Source: Streptomyces sp. RB17 (GTDB lineage: Bacteria; Actinomycetota; Actinomycetes; Streptomycetales; Streptomycetaceae). Taken from it: 35,599 bases of DNA. The position numbers and the translations under genes were made by a program. This document shows positions 16,247-25,263 of the stretch, piece after piece (positions within the stretch are counted from its first letter, which is position 1; each line of letters opens with the position of its first letter). The notes below the pieces were generated by a model that worked only from the letters and a program-made list of their open reading frames with translations, was not told where the DNA came from and made no database searches. The stretch is taken from the NCBI RefSeq assembly GCF_009604455.1, contig NZ_WEGL01000021.1, positions 1 to 35,599 of the forward strand, read 5' to 3'.

Positions 16247-18571
16247 TCACGCCCAGCCCCTGTAGTGGTCGACAGGCAGGGGATGGTCGACGGGCACGAC
16301 GCGGGAGTTGACCGCGGTCAGGCAGCCTGGACAGAGCAACTGCCGGAAGACGATCTCCGCGTCGACGTACTCCGACGGGTCGTGCCAGATGTGGGGGCCG
16401 GCTTCGGTCGGTGCCGCATCGCGGAGAGCCAGCGCCTCCACGAACGCGCCCTCGGCCAGTGGTCCGATCTCGGTGCTGCAGTGGACGCACACCACCGTCC
16501 CGCCGTCGGCGGATTCCAGCACGGCGAGGTTGTCGTCGAGCCGGCGCGCCTCGCTCAGGTCGTGCGTGCCGACCGGCTCGAGCCGGGCGTCGGACCGTCC
16601 GGCACCGGAGGCGCGACGATGCCTCAGCTTCTCGCGGATCTCGTCGGTGGCGGTCACGTCCACTTCACCGTCCTCGCGCAGCACGACGCCGTAGACATCC
16701 CGGGCGGCATCTGCCGACACACGTACCTGCAGCACGTCCTCGCGAACGCTTTCGGCCGGGCGGAGCAGGGGGTCGCCGTATCCGCCGCCTGCCTGCCAGT
16801 GCAGGTAGAGCGCGTCACCGGAGCCGAGGTTCGACTCCCCCTCACAAGGCAACACCTCGATGACGCCGCCGAGTTCGTCCAGGTCGCCGGGAATCACCGT
16901 CGCCCTGGCGAGCTGGGGAACGTCGATACCGCGCACCACGAGGTCGAGTTGGGAGTTTCCGGGGTATCCCCCGGCCAGTCCGACGTTCTGGTTCGCGACC
17001 TTGCCGGTTCCCGAGACGACCAGGGACATCGTCCCCTTCTGGTCCGGGTGCTGGACGTAGCAGACCGAGCCGCTCATCCCGCCCCGCTGCCTGCCCGGAC
17101 CGCCGGAGTCGGTCTGTTCCCGGCGCCACAGGGCGACGAGCGGGTAGAGGTACTCGGTCATCTCGACGTCAGGTGCCCGTGCGGAGGGAATGATGAGCCG
17201 GCCGCCGGTGTCGACGCCGTCGTGATGCACCTGGGCCCCGTAGCCGCCGGCCATGACGTCGAAGATGGGGGACACGAAGCCCTTGCTGCCGCCCCCGCGG
17301 ACGTCGACGCCGGAGACCACGCACAGGTCGGTGGTGCCGTTGCAGATCGACTGCACATCGGTGCGGTGGTCGGGTTCGGCGTCCAGCATCTTGGCGATGA
17401 CCTCGGCGACGAGGTTGCCCGAGCCCCAGGCCGGTCCGAAGGGCCCCTTGCCCACGGCCGCCGGGAACGACGCGTTGGTGATGGTGTCCTCGTCGGTGAT
17501 GATCTCGAAGCAGCGCATCAGCCCGCCCGCCGCCCACGGGATGTCCCCGGCCAGCAAGGGCAGCATCGTGAAGACGATCCCGGCCCGCAGCCCCGGGTAG
17601 GGACAGTTGATGATGCCGGTCTGCTCGGCAGTTCCCCTGAAGTCGAAGACGAGCCGGTCGGCTTCCTTGGTCATTGCGACCTTGATGGCGTGCAGGCCGC
17701 GGTCGCCGGTCTGCGACTGCTCCTGGTAGCCGACCGCGGTCCACGTTCCGTCCGGAAGGGTCTCGAGCTTGGCCCGCAGCCGGCGTTCGGCGTCGTCCAT
17801 CATCCGGCGCATCACGGCCTTGACGGTGTCGGCTCCGTACTTGGTGATCAGCCGGATGATCTGCTCGGCGGCGTTCTTGTTGGCGGCGATCTTGGCACGG
17901 AGATCGAGACCCACCAGGTGGGGAAGCCGCGACCTGCGGACCCAGGCGTCGGCGACGTCGCGCTGCAGCACCCCGCCCCGGACCACCTTCATCGGCGGAG
18001 TGGGCACCGCCTCACCGAACACGTCCTGGGCAGAGGGGCTGAACGAGCCGGGCCGCTGCCCGCCGAGGTCAACCTGGTGGGCGATGGCCGTGGTCCAGCC
18101 GAACAGCTTGCCGTCGTGGAAGATCGGGGCCAGGATCGCGGCGTCGTTCTGGTGCAGTCCGCCACCGATCCACGGGTCGTTGCAGAGGAACATGTCGCCC
18201 TCTTCGATGCCCGGATTATCACTGCGGTTGCGCAGTGTCCAGACGATGGCCAGGTCCATCGAGCCGATGAGGCCCACGTTGTAGGCACCGACCTGGACCT
18301 GCTCGCCGAGCTCGTCACAGATGGAGAAGTTGAAGTCGTTGGACTCGGTGACGACGTGCGAGCCCGACATCCGCCGCAGCGTCTCGCCCATCTCCTGGGT
18401 GATGGCCCACAGCCGGTGCCGCACCACCTCGTAGGTCAGGGCGTCGACCTGGTCGGCCGTGTCGTCGTCGATCTGGTGCAGCGGCAGGCTGGGCGAGATC
18501 TGCCGCAGCAGTTCCTCGCGTGGCAGGGGTCGGCTGGTGAACTCGTCCGCCCCGGGAATCTTAGATGTCAT
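16247..18571 (-). CDS. HyuB/acetone carboxylase alpha-type subunit with C-terminal zinc-ribbon-like extension
   Basis: The 774-residue protein starts at ATG 18571 (GAGGA 8 nt upstream), 11 nt after the HyuA stop. The body is a hydantoinase B/oxoprolinase family protein: DEVVRHRL-like ALTYEVVRHRLWAI, FLCNDPWIGGGLHQNDAAIL, GWTTAIAHQVDLGG and HWQAGGGYGDPLLRP. After the family core it continues for about 150 residues with two CxxC pairs (VCVHCSTEIG and LLCPGCLTAV), which resembles the metal-binding gamma-type subunit of acetone or acetophenone carboxylases fused on. With HyuA it should form an ATP-dependent enzyme that either opens a cyclic amide or carboxylates a ketone. The fused module favours the carboxylase branch, but this is inference. 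Confidence 0.88.
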   Translation of the reverse strand: MTSKIPGADEFTSRPLPREELLRQISPSLPLHQIDDDTADQVDALTYEVVRHRLWAITQEMGETLRRMSGSHVVTESNDFNFSICDELGEQVQVGAYNVGLIGSMDLAIVWTLRNRSDNPGIEEGDMFLCNDPWIGGGLHQNDAAILAPIFHDGKLFGWTTAIAHQVDLGGQRPGSFSPSAQDVFGEAVPTPPMKVVRGGVLQRDVADAWVRRSRLPHLVGLDLRAKIAANKNAAEQIIRLITKYGADTVKAVMRRMMDDAERRLRAKLETLPDGTWTAVGYQEQSQTGDRGLHAIKVAMTKEADRLVFDFRGTAEQTGIINCPYPGLRAGIVFTMLPLLAGDIPWAAGGLMRCFEIITDEDTITNASFPAAVGKGPFGPAWGSGNLVAEVIAKMLDAEPDHRTDVQSICNGTTDLCVVSGVDVRGGGSKGFVSPIFDVMAGGYGAQVHHDGVDTGGRLIIPSARAPDVEMTEYLYPLVALWRREQTDSGGPGRQRGGMSGSVCYVQHPDQKGTMSLVVSGTGKVANQNVGLAGGYPGNSQLDLVVRGIDVPQLARATVIPGDLDELGGVIEVLPCEGESNLGSGDALYLHWQAGGGYGDPLLRPAESVREDVLQVRVSADAARDVYGVVLREDGEVDVTATDEIREKLRHRRASGAGRSDARLEPVGTHDLSEARRLDDNLAVLESADGGTVVCVHCSTEIGPLAEGAFVEALALRDAAPTEAGPHIWHDPSEYVDAEIVFRQLLCPGCLTAVNSRVVPVDHPLPVDHYRGWA

Positions 18572-18582
18572 GGAAGCTGTCC

Positions 18583-20685
18583 TCACTGGTAGCGCAGCAC
18601 GAGATTGCCGAGGTGGTCGACGCGGCCGGTGGCCCCGGCGGGGACCACGACCACGGTGGTCGGGACGTCGACGATCGCCGGCCCGACAAGCTCGTGACCT
18701 GCGCGCAGTCGCGCATAGTCGTAGACGGGGGTGGGCACGAAACCGGTCTGTGAGTCGAGGCAGACCTGGCGTTCTCCGAGCAGAGCCTCCGCCGGGTCAG
18801 GGCCATCGGCCTCAGGAACGGCAGGAAGCTTGACGGGAAAGCCCAGGCCGGCCTTGGCCCGTACGCGATAGGTGATCGCCTGCACGCCGGCTTCGCGGTA
18901 ACCGGCGCCGCTGCCGTTGATGCGCTCGTACTGTTCCTCGAAACGTTCAAGGATCTCGTCACCGGTGTGCTCGGTGAACGCCGTGTCCGGGACGGCCGTC
19001 GAGAGTTCGGTGACCTGCATCGAGTAGCGCAGGTCGATCTCACGCTGCAGCGTCACCTCCTCGAACTTCACCTTCTGCCGGTCGAGTGCACGCTGCAGAT
19101 CGGCTTCCAGGCGGGCGTAGTGGGATTCGAGCACCGTGTGATCGACCGGGAAGGAGGACGGGTCGGAGAGTTCGGCACTCATGATGATGTCCGAGGCCGC
19201 GAGTCCGTAGGCCGAGAAGGCGGAGGCGACGGGACCGAGCGGAACGACGACCTCTCCCACTCCCAGGTCCTGGCAGTACCCGGCGCAGTGGGCAGGTCCT
19301 GCGCCGCCGAAGGCGTAGACGACGAAGTCGCGGGGGTCGTAACCGGCCTGCACGACGGCCCGGCGCAGGAGGTCTCCCGCCTGCGCGTTCTGCACCTCGT
19401 AGATGGCGATGGCGGCTTCCTCGACGGTGAGGCCGAGCGGCTCGGCCACATGTTCGCGGATCGCTTGCCGCGCCAGGTCCATCCGGAGCGGCTTCCGGCC
19501 GCCGAGCAGTCCGTGTGGGCTGAGGATGCCGAGGACCAGGTTCGCGTCGGTGTTCGTGGGGCGGGTGCCGCCGTTGCCGTAGCAGGCGGGGCCGGGTACG
19601 GCCTCGGCGCTCTGCGGGCCCAGTCGCAGGTTGCCGCCGGCGTCCACGGAGGCGAGTGCGCCGCCGCCCGAGCCGATGGTGTGCACGCGGATGGTCGCCG
19701 CGTTGATCGGGAACTGGTTCACGACGGAGCCCGGCGCCATGACCGGCTCCCCGTCGACGATCAGTCCGGCCAGGAACGTCGTGCCGCCGACGTCTGTGGT
19801 GATGACATTGCGGTGTCTCAGTTGCTCGGCAAGACGCATCCCGCCGATGACGCCGCCGGACAGGACGGACCCGACCGTGGTGATGGCGTGTTCCGGTGCC
19901 CGGTCGGCGGTGATGGTGCCGCCCTCGCTCTGCATGACCAGCAGCGGCCCTTTGAGCCCGCCCTCCTCCAGCTGCTTCTGCAGAGGGAGGAGGTACGTGC
20001 GCAGCCGCGGGCCCACCTGGGCATTCATGATCGTGGTGGAGGTCCGCGCGAACTCGCGAATGCGCGGACTGACCTCCGAGGAGAGTGTGACGTACATGTC
20101 CGGGGCGATCTCGTGGATCAGCTCGCGGACGCGTTGCTCGTGGGCCCCGTTCTTGAACGACCACAGCAGGCAGACCGCGATCGCCTCGACGCCCTGGTCC
20201 ACGAGGGCGCGTGCGACTCGGCGGACCTCGTCCTCGTCCAGCGGGACCAGTACCTTCCCCGCGTGGTCGATCCGCTCGGTGACCTCGAGTGCCCGGTACT
20301 TCGGGATCAACGGCGCGGGCTTGCGCTGCCGGAGGGTGTCCTGGATCTCATGGGCCGACCGGCCAAGCGTGCGGCCCTCGGCATTCATGATGTAGATCGC
20401 GTCCCGGTGGCCCTTCGTGGCGATGAGCCCGACATCGGCCACTTGGCCCTGGACCAGAGCGTTGATCGAGGCGGTCGTGCCGTGGGCGATGTAGTCGGTC
20501 TGGGTGAGCAGTTCACCGACACCGATACCCAGCTCGCTCGCGATGTCCTCGATCGCCCGCATGACACCGACCTCGCGGTGCGGCGGCGTGGTCGGCGTCT
20601 TGGCCGACACGATCTGGCCCGCACCGTCCGAGGCGACCGCGTCGGTAAACGTGCCGCCCACGTCGATGCCCAATGCGTATGACAT
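18583..20685 (-). CDS. HyuA/acetone carboxylase beta-type ATP-dependent subunit
   Basis: This 700-residue protein of the hydantoinase A/oxoprolinase family carries the ATPase fold. GIDVGGTFTDAV (6-17) is the phosphate-1 motif, HGTTASINALVQ (67-78) is typical, and VITTDVGGTTFLAGLI is the second phosphate motif. VYAFGGAGPAHCAGYCQDLG is the conserved adenosine-side segment. ATG 20685 has AGGAGAAGG immediately upstream. It pairs with HyuB downstream (11 nt) to form an ATP-hydrolysing complex in the cytosol, phosphorylating the enol or amide oxygen of the substrate before hydrolysis or carboxylation. In this operon it follows the FAD hydroxylase, so its substrate is probably a hydroxylated ring compound or its product. 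Confidence 0.92.
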   Translation of the reverse strand: MSYALGIDVGGTFTDAVASDGAGQIVSAKTPTTPPHREVGVMRAIEDIASELGIGVGELLTQTDYIAHGTTASINALVQGQVADVGLIATKGHRDAIYIMNAEGRTLGRSAHEIQDTLRQRKPAPLIPKYRALEVTERIDHAGKVLVPLDEDEVRRVARALVDQGVEAIAVCLLWSFKNGAHEQRVRELIHEIAPDMYVTLSSEVSPRIREFARTSTTIMNAQVGPRLRTYLLPLQKQLEEGGLKGPLLVMQSEGGTITADRAPEHAITTVGSVLSGGVIGGMRLAEQLRHRNVITTDVGGTTFLAGLIVDGEPVMAPGSVVNQFPINAATIRVHTIGSGGGALASVDAGGNLRLGPQSAEAVPGPACYGNGGTRPTNTDANLVLGILSPHGLLGGRKPLRMDLARQAIREHVAEPLGLTVEEAAIAIYEVQNAQAGDLLRRAVVQAGYDPRDFVVYAFGGAGPAHCAGYCQDLGVGEVVVPLGPVASAFSAYGLAASDIIMSAELSDPSSFPVDHTVLESHYARLEADLQRALDRQKVKFEEVTLQREIDLRYSMQVTELSTAVPDTAFTEHTGDEILERFEEQYERINGSGAGYREAGVQAITYRVRAKAGLGFPVKLPAVPEADGPDPAEALLGERQVCLDSQTGFVPTPVYDYARLRAGHELVGPAIVDVPTTVVVVPAGATGRVDHLGNLVLRYQ

Positions 20686-20705
20686 GTGCCTTCTCCTGAT
20701 GATCT

Positions 20706-22337
20706 CTACTGCTGGTGGGCGGCGACGCGCCCGGTGACTGTGTGGAGGAGCTCGTCGGGACGAGCGTCCGCCCCGCCCATCCAGGCGACGTGCTGGTCAG
20801 GACGCACGAGCACCAGCTCGGTGGGATAGCGGTCGGGCCAGCGTCCGGGCAGGTCGACCACGGCCAGGGGAATCCCGAGTTCATCAGCCGCCGAGGTCCA
20901 GGACGTCACGCCGACGCCTGTGTCCGTCCTCAGCAGGGTGAAGCCGGGGCCGAGCACGTCGAGCACGGATCGGTCGTCGTCGAGCCAGACATGGGGCAGT
21001 CGGAAACCGGGCTGCGCTCGTTCCAGGTAGTCACCCATGGTGATCGCGGTCTGGTCCTCGCCCCCGACCACCAGAGGTGAGCCCGCGTAGTGGTAGCCGA
21101 AGCTGAAGCCGTCGGGTGAATATCGATGCGGCTCCGAGACTGCCAGCCGGTCGGCGAACTCCGCGCGAGCCCGCTCGCCGTCCGGGCCGGGCAGATGGAT
21201 GTCCGGCGAGAATTCCGCGAACGACTTGCGCGCCGCCGACCCCACCGCGCTGGCGAACTGCTCACCCACCGGCTTGCGCTCCAGCTCGTACGCATCCAGC
21301 AACGACGGTGGCGCCCAGCCGTGACGGACCGCCGCCAGCATCCAGCTCAGCGTCGCCGCGTCCTGGATTCCCGCGTTCATGCCGAATCCCCCAACGGGAA
21401 TCCAGATGTGAGCGGCATCGCCGGCCAGGAACACCCGGCCCGTGCGGTACCGCTGGGCGACGAGTCGGCGTCCGGTCCAGCGCACCACACCGAGCACCTC
21501 ATGCTCGACGGGTCCTCCCACCGCCTCCCGCAAAAGCTCTTCGGGGTCCTCACCCTCGGTGTCATGGTCGGGGGCGAAGGCAACGTGGTTAAGCCACAGC
21601 GAGTCACCGTCGATCGCGATCAGCGATGCGATCCGGCGGCCGTAGGTCCAATACGTCCACGCCCGATCCCGTGCGGCCAGCCGCCCGAGTTCGGGTGAGC
21701 GGACGAAGGTCGACACGAACTGCTGGATCGCGTCGACACCCTCGTAGCGGATGCCCAACTGGCGTCGCACGGTGCTGTGGGCGCCGTCGCAGCCCACCAC
21801 GTATGCGCAGTGCAGTGTGCGACGCACCCCGGACGTCTCCACGACCGCTTCGACGTGGTCGTCGTACTGCCGGAATTCGACCAGCCGGGTGCCACGCTCG
21901 AGGGTCAGCCCGGGAAGTGTGCTCGCGTGCTGTTCCAGGATGGGCTCGAGGAACAGTTGCGAGATCCGGTGCTGCGGCTCCGGTGTGGGCCAGCCGCCCT
22001 TGCCGACACCGTCCAGCACGTCGCGAGACGCCGGCAGGTCGAGGCGGAAGATCTCCTCACCGCTCAGGGTCGTCCGGTACTGGATCGAGGTGGGATAGTC
22101 CTCAGGCAGTCCGGCCCGCCGGATGTCGTCCGCAAGTCCGAGCCGCCGGAAGATCTCCATCGACCGCGCGGATGTGGTGTTGCAGCGGGGATTGACGCCC
22201 CGTTCCTCGGTCGCCTCCACGACGTGACAGGCCACGCCCCGCCGGGCCAGGTCGATGGCGAGGGTCAGGCCAGCCGGGCCGGCTCCGACCACCAGGACCT
22301 CAACTCGGTCCTCACTGCTGCTCATTGGCTGTGTCAT
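20706..22337 (-). CDS. FAD-dependent aromatic hydroxylase (PheA/MhpA-type)
   Basis: The 543-residue flavoprotein monooxygenase has the Rossmann motif VLVVGAGPAGLTLAIDLARR (14-33), the DG motif GCDGAHSTVRRQLG and the GD motif VFLAGDAAHIWIPVGGFGMN. The C-terminal thioredoxin-like domain (from about residue 430) matches the PheA/TfdB/MhpA group that hydroxylates phenols. It should use NAD(P)H and O2 to add a hydroxyl next to an existing one, making a catechol or a hydroxylated heterocycle. ATG 22337 overlaps the preceding hydrolase stop by 4 nt (ATGA); Met5 (22325) is an alternative start. It comes before HyuA, 20 nt away. Its product may feed the extradiol dioxygenase at 10271. Confidence 0.93.
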   Translation of the reverse strand: MTQPMSSSEDRVEVLVVGAGPAGLTLAIDLARRGVACHVVEATEERGVNPRCNTTSARSMEIFRRLGLADDIRRAGLPEDYPTSIQYRTTLSGEEIFRLDLPASRDVLDGVGKGGWPTPEPQHRISQLFLEPILEQHASTLPGLTLERGTRLVEFRQYDDHVEAVVETSGVRRTLHCAYVVGCDGAHSTVRRQLGIRYEGVDAIQQFVSTFVRSPELGRLAARDRAWTYWTYGRRIASLIAIDGDSLWLNHVAFAPDHDTEGEDPEELLREAVGGPVEHEVLGVVRWTGRRLVAQRYRTGRVFLAGDAAHIWIPVGGFGMNAGIQDAATLSWMLAAVRHGWAPPSLLDAYELERKPVGEQFASAVGSAARKSFAEFSPDIHLPGPDGERARAEFADRLAVSEPHRYSPDGFSFGYHYAGSPLVVGGEDQTAITMGDYLERAQPGFRLPHVWLDDDRSVLDVLGPGFTLLRTDTGVGVTSWTSAADELGIPLAVVDLPGRWPDRYPTELVLVRPDQHVAWMGGADARPDELLHTVTGRVAAHQQ

Positions 22338-23116
22338 GCTCTCAGGAACTCTCCTACTAGGCTGCAGAATTCATCCGGCCGGTCGACGTGGATCCAGTGC
22401 CCGGCCCCCGCCACCACCTCGAGGCGGGCATTGGGCAGGTCTTCGACGAGGCGCTCGGAGACCTTGATCTGCGAGACGCGGTCGCACTCCCCGTGAAGGG
22501 CGAGGACCGGATTGACGATCTTCGTGAGATCGATGGGAGGGGGGCCGTCCACGACGTCGGCGAGCATGGACCGGAATGCCGATTCTGCTCCAGGACGCAG
22601 GGCTTGCCGCAGCCGGATGTCGGCGAGGTTGTCGAGGAGTTCTCCGTGGACGCTCTCGTCGGCGACCAGTCGGCTGAGGGTGGCCCGCATGGACGTCTTG
22701 GTCGGGTCGTCGTAGAAGGGGACAGCCGGAGGCAGCGGCCCGGTACCGGCTCCCCCCATGACGACCGCGCGCTCGATCCGGTCAGGCGCCACGGACATGA
22801 GGGCCAGGGCCGCAGCTCCGCCGGCGGCCGAGTTGCCGACGAGGTGCACGCGGTCCAGGCCGTGGCGATCGAGGATGCCCAAGACTTGCCGTGCCCGTGC
22901 CATGGCCCAGGCCCGCGGCCCGTCGATCCCGGCGGATCCGGCGACCTGCGTGCCGAACCCGAGAAGATCCGGGGCCAGACAGCGGAACTCGTCCGCGAAC
23001 CGGGAGCGCACGCTCGCCCAGTTGCTCTCGGCGTCGACGCCCGGTCCACCTCCGTGCAGCAGAACGAGAGTGGGACTTGCGCCTGTACGGGCGACATCCT
23101 CTGAAATGGCCGACAC
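22334..23116 (-). CDS. Alpha/beta hydrolase, C-C or ester hydrolase
   Basis: The 260-residue protein starts at GTG 23116, with AGGAGG 6 nt upstream. It has LLHGGGPGVDAESNW (19-33), the oxyanion loop of the meta-cleavage hydrolase group, nucleophile Ser96 in GNSAAGG, LHGECDRV (acid) and GAGHWIHVDRP (His). It is a second, distinct hydrolase of the same general type as 11145-11960. It is translationally coupled to the FAD hydroxylase, so it may act on a different ring-opened intermediate or on an ester or lactone. It is somewhat shorter than typical BphD. Confidence 0.9.
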   Translation of the reverse strand: MSAISEDVARTGASPTLVLLHGGGPGVDAESNWASVRSRFADEFRCLAPDLLGFGTQVAGSAGIDGPRAWAMARARQVLGILDRHGLDRVHLVGNSAAGGAAALALMSVAPDRIERAVVMGGAGTGPLPPAVPFYDDPTKTSMRATLSRLVADESVHGELLDNLADIRLRQALRPGAESAFRSMLADVVDGPPPIDLTKIVNPVLALHGECDRVSQIKVSERLVEDLPNARLEVVAGAGHWIHVDRPDEFCSLVGEFLRA

Positions 23117-23154
23117 CTACAGCCTCCTAAGTGGATCGTACGTCTGGTCTGTCT

Positions 23155-23782
23155 TCACGGCAGCCACGAGAGGAACTCGTCGGTGCCGACCAGCTGCGAC
23201 GAGGTCAGGGACATCACCCTCAACGCGGCCAGGTGCATGTCTGCGGCGGACATCGGGCCGGCCCCGAGGTCCGGGTAGTCACAGGACGCGCAAGCGTCTG
23301 AGATCACCACGGAGCGGAACCCGCGCTCCAAGGCGCCGCGGGCCGTTCCGAGAACGCAGCACTCGGTCGTCATCCCGGTGAGGATCACCGTTTCCACGCC
23401 GAGCCCACGCAGGATGATCTCCAGGTCGGTGGCGTAGAACGAGTTGTAGCGGTGCTTCTTGATGACGGGTTCGCCGGGAAGCGGCGTGAGTTCGGGATGG
23501 ATCTCCGCCCCCCCGCTCGGTGTCGACCAGGGCCTCCCCGGCCGCCACCGGCGGGTACAGATCGCGGTGGATTCCCATGTCCGCCCCGCCGGCACGATGG
23601 ACGTGCGCGGCGTAGATGACCGCCATCTCACGGCTGCGGGCGGCATCGAGCAGTTTCTGGATGGCGGGAATCACTCGTCGCCCTTCCGGAAACTCCAGCG
23701 GCGCGCCCTCCTCCACGAAGTCGTTCTGCATGTCGATGACGAGCAGCGCGGTGCGGTCCACGTCGATCGGCGAACTACTCAC
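23155..23782 (-). pseudogene. Isochorismatase-family cysteine hydrolase with a frameshift at a C7/G7 run
   Basis: GTG 23782 has GGGAGG upstream. The first frame contains TALLVIDMQNDFVEEG (catalytic Asp) and runs to GEALVDTERGG. The sequence then changes frame at a run of seven G on this strand (plus-strand 23508-23514). The second frame continues with AEIHPELTPLPGEPVIKKHR (catalytic Lys), YNSFYATDLE and TTECCVLGTARG (catalytic Cys). Removing one G gives a continuous protein of about 208 residues with the full Asp-Lys-Cys triad. The rest of the gene is undamaged, so this is either a recent mutation, a phase-variable run, or a sequencing indel. Family members are amidases such as N-carbamoylsarcosine or maleamate hydrolases; an amide substrate would fit an N-containing aromatic. 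It lies between the transporter and the hydrolase in one operon. Confidence 0.8.
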
Positions 23783-23827
23783 ATGAACCTCCCGGAGTCT
23801 GGATGGCTGGGTGGCGGACAGGAAAGA

Positions 23828-25177
23828 TCATGCTTCCGCCACCACGCCTTCAACGGTTCTGGGTTCGGCCGAAGCACTCTGGATCGCGTGCCCGTAGCGA
23901 GCGAGGAGGATCGTCGCGAGCGCGCCGATCAGGCTCGGTATCGCGAAGACCCGGAACAGCGATCCGGGGGCCCAGCCGGCCTCCAGCAGGAAGCCCGCGA
24001 GGAGCGGGGCCAGAACGGCACCGAGTCTGCTCACGGCGACGGCCAAGCCGAGCGCCGTCGCCCGGGTCTCGGCCGGATAGAGGCTCGGAACGATGACGTT
24101 GATCCCGGAAATCGTGCCGTTCAGGAACAGCCCGACAAGCACCGCCACGACCAACGCGCTGGCCAGCATTCCGAGCGACATGGAGAAGACGACGAGCATG
24201 AGGGCGCCGACGACGAAGTAGGCCGCAGTGAGCCGCCGTGGGTCGACCCGGGACGCCAGGACCCCCAGGAGAACTGCACCTGTGACACCACCGAGGCTGA
24301 AGAGCAGTCCGCCACTGATGCCCTGCTGGTTGGACATACCCGCCTTCAACAGCAGACTGGGGGTCCACGAGCTCGCGAAGTAGAACACCAGCTGCGCTGC
24401 GGTGAACGCCACCCACACCAGCACTGTCCGAACGGCGTTGCTCCCACGGAACAGCGAATCGACTGCTGCCTTGCGCGACACCGACACCACCACGGGAAGC
24501 TCCCCGACGGGAGCCCGGCCCATCGAGGCGAGGATCCGGTTGAGCCGGTCCAGCGCCCGGCGCGGGCGACGTACGACGAGGTAGTCCATCGACTCGGGCA
24601 GGTAACGGAGCGCGCCCACGAGCATGACCGCCGTAGCGACGCATCCGAATACGAAGACCGACCGCCAGCCGAACGCACCCAGCAGAAACGTCGATGCGAT
24701 GCCAGCGATGACCGCACCCAGACCGTAGCCCGTGGTGATCAGTGCGACGACCAGTCCCCTGCGCCGGTGGTTGGCGTACTCGGAGGCGAGCACCGGCAGG
24801 CTGGCGGCCATCGCTCCTACGGCCGCTCCCGTGACCAGCCTGGCAACGAGAAGCTGACCGAAGTTCTGCGAAACCGACGCGGCGAGCATGCCGAGCGACG
24901 CCAGGGCGAGACAGCCGAGGCTGAGTCGACGGCGCCCTATGCGGTCGGCGAGTGGAGCCAGGAACAGGGCGCCGATGGCCATGCCGGCCAGTCCACCGCT
25001 GAGCAGAGCCCCGACCCCTGACGGGGACAGATGCCACTCGCGAGCGATCGTCGGCCCGACAAAGGACGTGACCAGGAGGTCGAACCCGTCGATCAGGTTG
25101 ATCACGAGACACAATGCGACGGCCCTGACCTGGACACGACTCAGCGGTGAGTTCTTGACCTGCTCTAGAACGTTCAA
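23828..25177 (-). CDS. Aromatic acid:H+ symporter (MFS, AAHS family)
   Basis: This 449-residue inner-membrane transporter has 12 predicted segments. TM1 carries INLIDGFDLLVTS, the DGxD signature of the PcaK/BenK/MhpT aromatic acid symporters. The first inter-domain loop reads PLADRIGRRRLSLG and the central loop LPESMDYLVVRR. The start is probably TTG 25177 with a GAGG site about 7 nt upstream. It is the first gene of the long catabolic operon (25177 down to 14781), with small gaps throughout, so it most likely imports the pathway's aromatic substrate. Two AACGTT-core sites lie at its front: 25264-25287 and one overlapping its start codon (25165-25178). Confidence 0.92.
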   Translation of the reverse strand: MNVLEQVKNSPLSRVQVRAVALCLVINLIDGFDLLVTSFVGPTIAREWHLSPSGVGALLSGGLAGMAIGALFLAPLADRIGRRRLSLGCLALASLGMLAASVSQNFGQLLVARLVTGAAVGAMAASLPVLASEYANHRRRGLVVALITTGYGLGAVIAGIASTFLLGAFGWRSVFVFGCVATAVMLVGALRYLPESMDYLVVRRPRRALDRLNRILASMGRAPVGELPVVVSVSRKAAVDSLFRGSNAVRTVLVWVAFTAAQLVFYFASSWTPSLLLKAGMSNQQGISGGLLFSLGGVTGAVLLGVLASRVDPRRLTAAYFVVGALMLVVFSMSLGMLASALVVAVLVGLFLNGTISGINVIVPSLYPAETRATALGLAVAVSRLGAVLAPLLAGFLLEAGWAPGSLFRVFAIPSLIGALATILLARYGHAIQSASAEPRTVEGVVAEA

Positions 25178-25263
25178 GGGAAACCTCGCTTCATTGCGAC
25201 GTTCGATTGGCCCCCGTGAGAGGAACTACCACTGGAAGCGGCCCGGTTGCGTGACACTCGGAT

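Noticed and set aside
16202..18592. 796-codon plus-strand frame opposite the HyuB gene
   Set aside because: It is an antisense shadow; composition (Asp/Gly/Val/His-rich, no domains) is typical of the complement of a high-GC gene.
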